Below are positions 10,871-21,195 of a DNA stretch of 64,000 nucleotides, piece by piece; the first letter of the stretch is position 1; every line of letters starts with the position of its first letter. This DNA is from Pisolithus tinctorius (taxonomy: Eukaryota; Basidiomycota; Agaricomycetes; Boletales; Pisolithaceae). Made by a program: the position numbers and the translations under genes. The DNA lies in assembly GCA_024663395.1 (NCBI GenBank), contig JANFAH010000014.1, forward strand, positions 1,364,001 to 1,428,000, given 5' to 3'. Below the pieces are notes generated by a model that was not told the origin of the DNA, did no database searches, and worked only from the letters and a program-made list of their open reading frames with translations.

Positions 10871-12276
10871 ACTGACAATGATTATCAGGCATGCTTTCCC
10901 GAAGGTTCAGAAGGGAGGAGTGTCAAATGGAGTACGATGCCATTACAAAGATGACTCTGATGATGACATTGCCCAAATTCATGCGAAGTGTGCCACATCT
11001 ATGACAAAGCACCAAATCTCAGAGAGCCCAGCTGTAATCCTCACTGCTGATAGGTATTCATCATCTCTGTTACTAGTGGTTCCATTGAATTTTTTATAGG
11101 ACTATGTCTACAAGTGAGAGAGATGTATCTCCACTCATGAGTGATGGTGACATGGAGCTGGAAGATATCAGGGCTGCATTACCATCACCCAAGAAGCCTT
11201 TGTCTGCTGCTGCCAAAAAGAGGGCCCCCAAGTGCAGAAAGGTGGTAAATCAGGAGGAGTCAATTTTTGCTGACACCATAAATTCCCTTGACCCTGAGGA
11301 TCAGGACCTCCATTCGCCTCGTAAGAACCCACCCTGTGCCCCATGCTGCCAGAAGAAGTCCAATGGTTTTTAGTGGCAAGCACTTGCCCATTTGAAGTCT
11401 CCCTCCTTGTATGCATGCTGTCTATTCTCAGTTCATGTCCTTGTATGCATTACATTGTCACCCTGGATGCTTTCCAACTGGTATGCACACTGTTCACTCA
11501 TGTTCTTGTACGCACTGCATTGTCTCCCAACACATGCTTTTGTGATAGCACTGTAATATTAGTTTTGCTAATAAAATGTGGAATGTGAGTTCCTATTATG
11601 AATGGTGTGAGCCTAGTAAGCCCAAGAGGCCTAGCAAGCCCTGGCAAGGCATATGCAGCCCAGCCAGGTTGTGGTATTGTGGTCAAGGCATACAAGGGCT
11701 AGCAAGGCCAAGCAACACACACTGGGCCTGGCAAGGCCTTGTAGATTATGCTATGCTGACAGTATCTAGCTAGTTGGAGTGTTTTTGTCATAGTTACTGA
11801 TAGGCCTCATAGCATCTACTAGGTGTAGCACTTGCTATTAAGGCCTTTTAATGCCTAGCTAGGTCTAGCAGTGCCTCACTAGATTTGGACACTTTTGCTG
11901 ATGCATAGCTAAGACCTCAAAGGCTCAAACTGCCAACTCATTATATTAATAAATCTTAGAGTAGGTCTATGTCTCAATACCAATCACAATCAGAACCACC
12001 CAAAGGTCTAAGCAATGTTGATGGCACTCCCTTTGGACCCTGAGTTCAGTGCTGAAGGTGAGTCACCCCCTACATTTGCTTCTGCATCCCAATGCCATCC
12101 TGCACAATTGATGAAGCTGGTGCCATCACGAACCATCAGACACTCTGAACAGCCATCCCCACTGCCAAAGACAAGCCACTGCAACTGGGAGGCTGACAGA
12201 AAATTTGCAGTCTGCCAGCACTGCCACCTGCAAATTTTCTGGAATAAACTGACTTTGTATCCTGGAGGGGGGAATG
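10871..12276. other. CpG-poor stretch without a recognisable gene
   Basis: It contains an 89-codon open frame at 11104-11373 (MSTSERDVSPLMSDGDMELE, with a lysine-rich middle). This could be the decayed tail of the DUF6698 gene or an unrelated fragment; no domain was recognised. Between about 11600 and 11740 there is an irregular series of the word GCAAGGC/CTAGCAAG. Near 12199-12242 an inverted repeat pairs CAGAAAATTTGCAG with CTGCAAATTTTCTG. Nothing else stands out. Confidence 0.4.
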
Positions 12277-12567
12277 TAAGGATTCAGTCCAACACTGTTG
12301 ACCGAGTGACAAGATGTTGGTTTCTTTGTGACAGATCTATGACTTTTCTCATTTGTTCTCTGATCTTACTTAGCCCATACAGCTACTCTGACATATTTTG
12401 TGCCTGGGTCTCTACCCTATAAAATAGGCCATGTATCATACTGTACAGGGACTTCTTTCCTACCTTGAAATAAGACACTATTGTCTGGAAACCTGAGTAG
12501 AGCAAAGAATCCTTCTCATTGTCATGCCATTAAAAGTGCTACACTTCTTATCAGCATTACAGAGTGA
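12277..12567 (+). repeat. Possible LTR fragment preceded by a polypurine tract
   Basis: GGAGGGGGGAA (about 12265-12275) is followed by TGTAAGGATTCAG, the arrangement of a polypurine tract and a 3' LTR start. A TATA-like CCCTATAAAATAGG lies near 12417, and a possible CA end near 12566. No second copy or target duplication was found in the window, so this is a structural guess. Confidence 0.35.
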
Positions 12568-13197
12568 GTCATCATACTTCATGCCCAGTCAAAACTGGAC
12601 AGGACACAGGAGGATGTAGGCTGCTAAGGTCAGATATGTGGGATTTTCCTTGGATGAAATCAGATGAGGTGTGATAGCCATCAGTACATCATATTGTGAT
12701 TTGTTATGGATTGCATTACATTAGCAATGTGATGTCTGGAGTCCATGTAGTACAACATACAGTATGCATTACATTCCCAATAGTGCAACATACATCACAT
12801 TGCTGATAGTACAATGTACAACATACATTGCACACATCACATCGCTTAGTTTGTCTTCTCAGTGCTATGCAATGCAAGGGTATGTAGTATATCTATGGGT
12901 TATGCTATCAGCCTGATAATAGTCTCTACAGTTTTCTTAATACCCAACTTCCTAAGTCTGAATGTACTTGGCAAGCCCACCATGCATTAGTGAAACATGG
13001 TACAGGTGGTGGAGACACAACACAAGGACATCATAAGCAGGCCCATTCAGAGTGTGAGGTATGTCCCATATATTCTTCCAATTTCCACTGGCTTATACCC
13101 ACAATTTACAGATGGATGGCCATACTGATGGTGGTCCACACACACTAGAGGTATGTAACATTGTTTTTTGCTCTTGGGTTTATACTGAATCATCAAG
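12568..13197. other. CpG-poor stretch with inverted CATTGC/GCAATG words
   Basis: No gene is recognised. Between about 12710 and 12860 the words ACATTGC, GCAATGT and ACATAC recur. AGCAATGTGATGT (near 12724) is matched in inverse by ACATCACATTGCT (near 12788), which could fold as a hairpin. A short frame ending DGHTDGGPHTLE near 13140 could be an upstream exon of the CACTA gene that follows. Confidence 0.35.
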
Positions 13198-14956
13198 GTG
13201 GGGGAGAATGACATCCCAGCTCCTCGAAACAATCTGTGGTTGTCTCCTTCAGACCAGCAAGGCTACAGACAGTCAGAAACCCCAGAAGTCCTTCCACCCC
13301 CTGCTTCACCCCATCAAGTGCACAAAGACAAGCAAGGCCACAGAGGGTCAGAAATCCCAGAAACTCCCCCACCCCCTGCTTCACCCCATCAAGTGCATGA
13401 AGACAAGCGAAGCTGTACATGGCCAGGAAGCCCAGAAGCTCCCCCATCTCCTTCCTCACCTCAGTGACCCCCACCTTCTTCACCTCAGGCTCCCCAATCA
13501 CCTGTTTGCAATGCTCACATTCCCTCTCATACCATCTTCGACATTGATGCTCTCAGGCATGCTGCTATCCATTCAAAGCATATGGACACCATTCAATTCA
13601 TCAAACTCCTCCATACTGCATTGTTAGATGATCCCATCACCAAGTTAGATGATGCAGCGCTCCATAGACTTCAGAATCCACCTCACAACCAACTTACAGT
13701 TGATGATGATGTGATTTGTTTTGGAATCAAATCATACTCTGCACTTGAACATTCTGCCATTAGTTCCTATGAGTCCATCAGACAATTGGCAGGATGTTGT
13801 TTCAAGGGAAATGCCATGGGGGTACTGAGCTATTACAGTGTTGAGAAGCTCATCATGGAATACACAGGTGTAGAGTCAATTGAACATGATATGTGCCCAG
13901 ACACATGTGTAGCCTTCACAGGCCTGTATGCTGCACTTGACACATGTCCCATATGTGGCGAGGATCACTATGATGCCATCCGACTGTGAACCAGTGGTGG
14001 GCAATCTCACATTGCCCACCACAAGTTTGTTACTATACTGCTTGGGCCCCAACTTCAAGCGCTTTGGCACAATCCTGAGCATGCTAAAGAAACTCAGTAT
14101 CTACAAGAGGAGATGCAGTGGATCTGTGAACAGCTTCATATCAACAGTGGCATGATCAATCTTTATGATGACTTTTGCAAAGGGTCAGACTATCTTGAGG
14201 CTGTCGAGCAGGGTGATATCAAACCTGATGACATTGTCCTCATGATTTCACTCAATGGTGCTCAGCTCTATGAAAGCAAGGAGTCTGACTGCTGGATATA
14301 CATCTGGACTGTTATGAACCATGCCCCAGACAAGTGCTACAAGAAGTGCTATGTCTTGCCAGGCAGCTTTATTCCAGGTCCCAACAAACCCAAGAATGTT
14401 GACTCCTTTCTATTCCCTGGCCTCCACCATCTCACCACTCTACAAAATGAATGTTTACACATCTGGGACACATCCCAAAATGTTACCTTTCTATCAGACT
14501 TGTATCTCATCTGTGTGACAGCCAATGGCCCTGGCCTGGTCTATTTCAATGGGATGGTGGGGCACAGTGGCCACAATGGCTGTCATCTATATTGTGGACT
14601 CCTCAGACACCACAAAGGGAATCACTATTACCCCACCTTACTTCTCCCAAATGACTACAACATGGAAGGCAGTAATTACCCTGACCACAGTCCATATGAC
14701 ATCCAAGACCCCAGCTCTTCCAAATACTTTGAAAATCTCTGTCTCTTGGTTGCCACTCGCAATACAACACAATACAAGAAGCTTCACATGGAAACTGGTA
14801 TCACCAAACCTGCTATCCTTCTTGGTCTCGATGTCTCCCATATGCTTGGCATCCCCAATTGCCTCACTCCTGATATCATGCACCTTGCTGCCCTCCTTTC
14901 AGATCTATTTCTATCATTGTGGCACAGTACAATCAATTGCACACCTCCCAACCATC
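13198..14956 (+). pseudogene. CACTA (EnSpm-like) Tnp2-type transposase, 3' truncated
   Basis: A single reading frame runs through the region and is broken only by TGA at about 13465 and 13987; the second lies where Tnp2 proteins read IRLRTSGG. After a Pro-rich N-terminus come the Tnp2 motifs ESIEHDMCPDTCVAFTG and DTCPICGEDHYD. The transposase core follows: LYDDFCKGSDYLEAV, ISLNGAQLYESKESDCWIYI, GSFIPGPNKPKNVDSFLF, TANGPGLVYFNGMVGHSG and NTTQYKKLHMETGI. These are typical of agaric Tnp2 proteins. The frame is lost at about 14956, just after LWHSTINCTPPN, where TGTCATAG of the next element starts. The C-terminal half is therefore missing. No CACTA terminal repeats were identified. Confidence 0.85.
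13248..13462 (+). repeat. 75-bp coding tandem repeat (about 2.8 copies)
   Basis: Three successive units begin GACCAGCAAGGC, GACAAGCAAGGC and GACAAGCGAAGC. Each continues with a CCAGAA..CTCCCCCACC segment and CATCAAGTGCA. At 75 bp the unit keeps frame and encodes a 25-residue Pro-rich repeat (PPPASPHQVHKDKQGH type) near the N-terminus of the CACTA protein. The last copy is partial. Confidence 0.75.
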
Positions 14957-16044
14957 TGTCATAGTCATGTCTCAACCCCAGTCAGACTTGGCCTCGCACT
15001 TGTTCAGTCTGGCATCAGCCTTGCCTGTCCCCTATCTCCAGTTAGTCTAGCATGGTGAACACTGCTTTGCAGTGTCTGTCATTTTGGTTAAGTCCTGCCC
15101 AGTCCTGTCCCGGTCTCCATTGTCTTTGTCATATCCTACTAATACTTGTCTTACCAATCGTCTTACCAATCTTTGCAAGACCAGCATTACCAGTCTCTGT
15201 ACTATAGTTACTTCTGGTATATGAACTCATAGATACTTGGCCTGTACCTCTCAGTCTGAAATCAACTAAGTTTACTCTGATAACCCCATCTCAGCCTCAG
15301 ACTTGGACTGAGACCCACACAAGGGAATAGTGCTGTATTCTCAGTCACTAAGTCCAAACAGTCCAACCATCTGTATCCTCAACTCCCCTCTTGATCCTGA
15401 CCTCTCGGCCTTGTGCCCACTTTGGTCTCTGGTCTGGCCTCAACCCAGACAACCCACAAACTTGACAGTATTTCAGACTGTCCACTTGTGTGGGTCTAAT
15501 ACATCATGGCAACCAAGACTCGCTTCCAACCTCCCCATGGCCGTTCTGCCACCAATCCCAACTCTGCCTTAGCCAGTGGGGCTCACTGTGAAACAGCACT
15601 AGCTGCTTTGGGCACCACTAGGCACTCTCCAGGTCCTGTCAGTCCTTTCAGGGGCTTTTCAGCCTGCACATCCAATACCCCCACACCACATTGTCCCACT
15701 GCTCCCATCCCTGAGGGTGACCCCAGCAATGATGGGCTGGGCAATGATGATGATAATAACCCAGACAATGATGACCCTGGCAATGATCCCAATGATAATG
15801 GTCCCAGTGATGATAATCCGGTGTCACACACCAAAGGTGTTGTGGACATGGTTACAGCTGACTCTGCCTAACTCATCGACGAGTTGCACACAATGCCCAA
15901 GCATGCAGATGAAGACTAAAGGCCTCATGCATAGAAAGACTGTCAGATGTTAACAGTCATCCTTCACACAAGAACAAGTTGTCAGTGCTAAAGAGAAAAG
16001 AGGAAGCGAGTTAAGCGCACATTAAAGGTTTTTAGCACCCATGT

Positions 16045-16704
16045 ATGGCATTCCAATTTTCGTTGTATCTCCACCATTTCCAAAGATATCGACTCCGTTC
16101 CCACACTCGCTTAAAGTGCTCAGCCCCACGATTCTTCCTTCCAAGTTTGGAGAGGATCCTTGCACCCTGCACATTTCTACAGCACTCCATCCATCAGATG
16201 CTCATTTCGCTAAGTCCATCAATCATGGCCACCTCTTCGTCAATCATCTCACTTGTCTCATTTGCCAGAGACAGTGGCTATGTATATCTGCCAGGTGTTC
16301 CCACCAGCTTCCATCCTGAAGCCCCCTGGTTCATCCCGTCATTGTCAGCCCCATCTCATCCCATGCAGCTTGGTCAGCGTGTTCTCCTTGTCAGTATGAC
16401 TTCCAGAAGGATGTTCTTTGGTCACCTCAGGTCTGTCACTTGGTTAGAAAGGTCTTATGTGGTCGTTTCAGTCTCCCTGGTTGATGAAGCATATGGATCG
16501 TTCCTCCCTGCTCCCTGCACCGTCTTTATTCCAGTCTCGTCCATCATTCTTCCTGCATTGCGACAGCTGCAGTATAATCTACTGTCCTCCAGCCTCCCTG
16601 ATCGCATTCATGACGAGTATGACATGCATCTTGCCTTCTTACTGCAAGATCCAGCAGAAGATGTCCCCCCTTCTCCTCCTCCTCCATCAGAACCCCATCC
16701 ATGA
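16045..16704 (+). CDS. Open reading frame carried in solo LTR copy B (unknown, 219 codons)
   Basis: This is the counterpart of the frame at 4164-4820. It stays open in both copies although most other frames in this CpG-poor region contain stops. Two sites are Trp in one copy and Gln in the other (codons 4 and 133), which both derive from CGG. A likely inner start is MATSSSIISLVSFARDSGY near codon 61. No domain, signal peptide or membrane segment was recognised. Confidence 0.3.
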   Translation: MAFQFSLYLHHFQRYRLRSHTRLKCSAPRFFLPSLERILAPCTFLQHSIHQMLISLSPSIMATSSSIISLVSFARDSGYVYLPGVPTSFHPEAPWFIPSLSAPSHPMQLGQRVLLVSMTSRRMFFGHLRSVTWLERSYVVVSVSLVDEAYGSFLPAPCTVFIPVSSIILPALRQLQYNLLSSSLPDRIHDEYDMHLAFLLQDPAEDVPPSPPPPSEPHP

Positions 16705-17140
16705 AGTTTTTGTTAACTTTGCTGAGAGGATGGAAGGGTGGGAGATGTGATTGCATATGCTCTCATTGCCCCACAGACCCCCAATGCCCTAGCCCCCTTT
16801 GACACCTGACTCATGCCCATCAATTCTGGAATTAATACTTCCCTATCTGGAAACACCGTCCATCTGTCATGCTGTCTTTGGATCTAGAGATGTCTCCACC
16901 GAGATCTAACTTGCATCGCCACCCCCTAATGTGATATCAGTGTGCTTACTCAGTTTCTGATTCTATTTGACTTGTTTTGTGATATTTTGACTATCCTTGA
17001 CTCGTTCATTGCCAATACTTACCAATCTTCTTTGCTTGCTTACTTTTCATTTCTCGCTTACTCATCATGATTACTCAGTCCTTACTCATTACTTACCAAG
17101 TGTTTGTGCCTTGTTTGTCACAAGCTGTGCTCCCCCCACA

Positions 17141-17149
17141 GTATATAAA
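17141..17149 (+). promoter_or_regulatory. TATA box of the LTR
   Basis: GTATATAAA lies inside solo LTR B, with an equivalent TATATAC motif at the matching place in copy A. It is the likely core promoter of the parent retrotransposon. Confidence 0.5.
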
Positions 17150-18755
17150 CCCCCATGTACTTAGCTACCAGGAAGCAATCAGAAGCAGTCCAGCAGTCAG
17201 TTCAGCTCAGCTCAGCATATCTCATTGTTGACAGTTGAGGCTCCACAAAGGGGTCTATCTGTCATCATTTGTATACTTGGTAGTTGAGGCTCATTCAGAA
17301 GAGTCTATCTGCCATCCTTCATCATCTGAAGCTTCCTCTTAGTCAGCAGTCTTAGTCATCCCCCCCACTCCTGCATAACTCATCATCGACTTGTGCAAGG
17401 AGCATATTCTATCAAAGTCCATTACCCCCAAGTACTTTCAGCTGAACACCTTCACTCTGTTCAGCATCCCCTCCTCAGTCATCATCCATTCATCTACTCC
17501 TGTGTAACTCGTCGATGACTTGTGCCAGGAGCACCTCTACTTGAAGTCTCCCCCACATTTAGGTTTCTCTGCACTCCAGGTTCTGCAGAGGCAAACCACC
17601 ACTCACTCTTGTTTGTCTTTTGTGTTGGATTTGTTTGGTTTTCACCAGCATTCCACACTTTGACTCACACCAGATGAGAATGATCTGGAGGACAAACCAG
17701 ACTTCCCAGATCCAGACACCAAGCCCACCATTATGGTCTTAGACAACCTCACAGGAGCCATCAAACTGTTGGCTTGCAATGCCCGCACTAATCCTGAATC
17801 CTCAAGCAGGACCAAGTTGCATGAGCCCAACACTTTTGACAGTACCAGCCCCAAGAAGCTTTGTGCTTTCTTTATCCAGTGCAAGCTCAACTTCCAAGAC
17901 TGACCCCAGGCTTTCAGGACCGACTGTGCAAAGGTCATCTTTGCCCAATCTTACCTCAAGGGCATGGCTCTTGAATGGTTCAAGCCAGACTTGCTTGGAC
18001 TCAACGACCCTGATGACTGGCCTCTTTGGATGGACTCCTGGAGGGAGTTCATCCTAGAATTACAAACCACCTTTGGACCCCATGATCCAGTCACTGATGC
18101 CAAGAGCCAGTTTGACCACTAACACATGAAAGATAACCAGCACATTAATAGATACATAGTCAACTTCAATCAGCTTGCTTCACAAGTCCAAGGCTATGGA
18201 GATGGTGCACTGCACCATCATTTCTATTCTGGGCTCCCAGACCAGATTAAGGACAAAGTCTGTTGAGTTGGTAAACCCCAGACTCTACATGAGCTCTGCC
18301 ACCTTGCCCAGGAGATAGATGCATGCTATTGGGAGCACAAAGAAGAAGTCCAGTGGGCAAGTAAGCACTAAGGCTCATCCAACTCCAGCAACAACAAGTC
18401 CAGCAGCTCTGGCAACAACAATCAGCCCAAGACTGGTCAGGAGAAAGCCAAGACTGGCAGCAACAATAACAATAACAATAACTCTGGAACTTCCCCCAAG
18501 CCAGCTTCATTGAAGCCAGGCAATAACAACAACTCATCCAAGCCTGAGCCTAGCAAACTTGGGAAGGATGGGAAGCTCACCCCAGAGGAGCGCAAGCATC
18601 GCATCGAGGGCAATCTCTGCATGTTCTGCAGAGGTCCTGGCCATTTCACTGACAAATGCCCCAAGAAAGCTGGAAAGGCCAAGGCTCACACTGTGGCTAC
18701 CACTGAGGCCACACTGGCCTCGGGCTCAGGTTCTACCCCTGAGACAAAAAAATAG

Positions 18756-20720
18756 GTAGCAGCTCCCAGGACTCTGCACAATCCAGGAGCTGTGTTGACT
18801 CCGGTTGTGCAAACTTGGAGGCTCGTCTCAACATGTCCACTCTTTCCAGTCTGAATTCATTAACCCCCTATGTCACATTAGAAAATCATGAACTACCTTG
18901 GCTTCATACTTTAGTGGACTCCAGTTCCACCCATTGTTTTATAGATAATCAATTTGTTAATCAACACTCATTTACCCCATACTCAGTCTCCCCAATCTGA
19001 CCCTGGCTTTTCGATGGAACGTCCACCTTTACCATAACCCAAGCAGTAGATGTCAACATCTGCTTTGTGTCCAGCAATGTCACACTGGTAACCATGTATC
19101 TTGCCCTGTTGGATTCTGAGTGTAAAGTAGTTCTCAGGCATAACTGGCTCACCCAATACAATCCATTGATTGACTGGGTATTGAGCAGTATTACTTTCTG
19201 GACTCATACACAAGGAATGCCAACCCCATTGACACCCCCTGTAAGCCCAGTCTCCACTGGCCTTCCTGACCCTGGTCCTTGTGACCAACCCAGCCTTGTG
19301 CCATCTGTACCAGTCTCTGACTCCCAGGCTTGCACCCCCCTGAAGGCCCCTCTTGTTTCTCTAATCAATGCAGCCACCTTTGTGCATGCCTGCAAGCTAG
19401 AAGGGTCTGTCCAGTTCCAACTTCAGCTCCACCCCTTGGACTCAGCTCAAGCCCGATTGGCCTCAGCCTCCTCTCCTCTGGCCCTACCCAATGTCCCAGA
19501 AGAGTATCATGACCTTGCTGATGTATTCAGCAAGGCCAAGGCCTCAGCACTCCTGCCACACCAGGAGTATGACCTAAAGATAGAGCTTGAAGAAGGAACA
19601 ACCCTGCCATTAGGCACCATCTACTTGCTGTCTCTGGTCAAGCTCCAAGCTCTCCAGACTTTCATCAATGAAAACCTTACTACCAGATTCATTTGGCCTA
19701 CATCCTCCCCTTATGCTGCACTGGTCTTCTTTGTCAAAAAGAAGGATGGCTCCCTCTGGCTTTGTGTAGACTTCCATGGCCTGAACAAAATCACTAAGAA
19801 GGACCACTACCCACTCCTGCTCATCTCCAACCTCTTAGATTCACCAAGCTGAGCCAAGATCTATACTAAAATTGATCTTCAGCATGCCTACCATCTTGTC
19901 TGGATTGCCCTGGGCTATGAATGGAAGACTGCATTCTGGACTTGGTATGGATCTTATGAGTGGTTGGTAATGCCCTTCGGCCTCACCGATGCCCCAGCCA
20001 CTTTCCAACACTTCATGAATACCATTTTCATGGACATGTTGGATTCTGTGTGGTCATCTACTTAGATGACATCCTAATCTACTCTGGAGATAAAGAGTCC
20101 CATAAGCAGCATGTCTGAGAGGTGCTCTGCCAGCTTCAGCTTCATGGCCTTTATGTGAAGCTGGAGAAATGTGAGTTTCACTCAGACTTGGTCGAATACC
20201 TTGGATTCCACCTTTCCCCTGCCAGCCTCACAATGTCAAAGGAAAAAGTCCAGACCATCTGTGATTGGCCCAAGCCTTGCAAGGTCAAAGACATTCAATC
20301 CTTCCTCAGCTTCACAAACTTCTATCACTGGTTCATTTTTAATTACTTGGACATCATTGTACCACTGACTCAGCTTACCCACAAGGGGGCTCCTTGGAAC
20401 TTCTCTGAGGAGTGCCACCAGTCATTCAACAACCTCAAGGCCACTTTCACAACCACACTGGTCTTAACCCACTTCATCCCCAGGGTCCCCATCACCATCA
20501 AGACTGATGCTTCAGACTATGCCATTGCTAGCATACTATCTATCACCTGTGGTGATGGCCAGATACATCTGGTTGCATTCTACTCCTGGACTCTGATGGC
20601 CCCAGAGTTGAATTATGACACCCATGATAAGGAATTGCTTGCAATTTTTGAAGCATTCCAAACCTGGTGCCACTACCTTGAGGGCTTGGCCTCACTGGTT
20701 GACATTGTTACTGACCACAA
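18756..20720 (+). pseudogene. Gypsy pol (protease, reverse transcriptase, RNase H), truncated
   Basis: The protease is degenerate: LHTLVDSSSTHCFID has Ser where the DSG triad has Gly. After a spacer, the reverse transcriptase has [68 protein letters not shown] and the catalytic [10 protein letters not shown] near 20070. A 1-base deletion just before YLDD shifts the frame. RNase H follows with PITIKTDASDYAIASIL and HDKELLAIFEAFQTW and stops at VDIVTDHN. TGA at about 19850 ([12 protein letters not shown]) replaces arginine. Integrase is missing beyond 20720. Confidence 0.9.
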
Positions 20721-21195
20721 CATCAGGAAAATAACACTTTACTATTTTTGACTTTTTGTGACTAATGTGACTTTTTGGGAAGGAATCTACCATCATTACC
20801 CATGTCCTGCAGGCATGGCTGCACTGTTCTTGCTGATTTCAGTCTTGTTCAAACCACCTAATTCATAGCTTTCAGTAGATACCACATACATTCAAATTGA
20901 TGGAGGTTCCAAAGAGATATTGTGATTTTTCCCTCAGACAGTGTGCATCACACCAATGGCTCAATATCTCTGAATTTTCAGACATTTTCTAGTCCTCTTG
21001 GCTTGGATATATCATCACTTAGTTGTCTCAATAGATTCTGTTCTCTTTTCATTCTTCAAAATGTTGTATATGGTCACAAAAAAAGTACAGATAGTAGGTT
21101 CCTTCTCAAAAAGTCACAAATAGTCACAATAGTCACCAAAAAGTCAAAAAAAGGCACAAAAAAGCCAAAAATAGTAAAGTGTTAATTTCCTGATG
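20721..21195. mobile_element. Short inverted-repeat element (MITE-like) at the repeat/unique border
   Basis: The left end CATCAGGAAAATAACACTTT and the inverse of the right end (AAAGTGTTAATTTCCTGATG) match over more than 25 bases and continue as ACTATTTTTGRCTTTTTTGTG. The terminal inverted repeats extend about 75 bases on the left (to GACTTTTTGGGAAGG) and about 110 on the right, where GTGACT/GTCAC words are partly duplicated. The centre is AT-rich with no open frame and no CpG, as in non-autonomous DNA transposons. The inner ACACTTTAC..GTAAAGTGT core is flanked by TA on both sides. No clear duplication was found outside the full repeat. It ends the Gypsy fragment on its left. Confidence 0.7.

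Larger units (their letters stand above)
15822..17669 (+). mobile_element. Solo LTR (copy B) of a Gypsy-like element inside another Gypsy gag
   Basis: The 1848-bp sequence starts TGTCACACACC and ends TTTGACTCACA, and is the inverted counterpart of 3198-5043. Target duplications are CCGG (15818-15821) and CCAG (17670-17673), differing by one CpG to CpA change, just as at copy A. Gag coding sequence of a different Gypsy element continues on both sides, so this is a solo LTR nested in an older element. It carries a 219-codon open frame (16045-16704) and a TATA-like GTATATAAA near 17141, about 530 bp before its 3' end. Confidence 0.8.
15506..18755 (+). pseudogene. Gypsy gag, interrupted by a solo LTR
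   Basis: The N-terminal part starts MATKTRFQPPHGRSA at 15506 and ends in an Asp/Asn/Pro-rich acidic stretch (DNDDPGNDPNDNGPSDDNP). It is cut by the LTR at 15822-17669. After the LTR the frame resumes with DENDLEDKPDFPDPDTKP, then the capsid-like AKVIFAQSYLKGMALEWF and EFILELQTTFGPHDP. A CCHC knuckle, CMFCRGPGHFTDKC, is near 18620. Removing the LTR and one CCGG/CCAG duplication joins NP to DENDLED in frame. In-frame stops (for example near 17901, 18120 and 18264) show it is inactive. Confidence 0.85.
14957..20720 (+). mobile_element. Gypsy (Ty3) retrotransposon, 3' truncated, gag split by solo LTR B
   Basis: The left border is where the CACTA frame is lost and TGTCATAGTCATG begins. About 14957-15480 may hold the 5' LTR and leader, but its right end is not resolved because no 3' LTR is present. 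Gag starts at 15506. Pol (protease, reverse transcriptase, RNase H) runs to about 20720, where an inverted-repeat element begins. Integrase, chromodomain and 3' LTR are absent, so the element is truncated. Arginine codons are widely replaced by Trp, Gln, Cys, His or TGA, as expected of CpG decay. It inserted into or next to the CACTA element and was later hit by the LTR at 15822. Confidence 0.85.

Noticed and set aside
11104..11373. 89-codon frame as an independent gene
   Set aside because: No domain, in a decayed repeat region, and possibly the tail of the DUF6698 gene; kept only as a note in the intergenic entry.
3198..17669. The two 1.85-kb copies as the two LTRs of one element
   Set aside because: They are in opposite orientation and each has its own target duplication, so they are independent insertions.
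1..21195. RIP of the Neurospora type
   Set aside because: RIP favours CpA to TpA. Here the loss is at CpG, with gain of both TG and CA, so methyl-CpG deamination fits better. Basidiomycete CpG-directed processes were not excluded.
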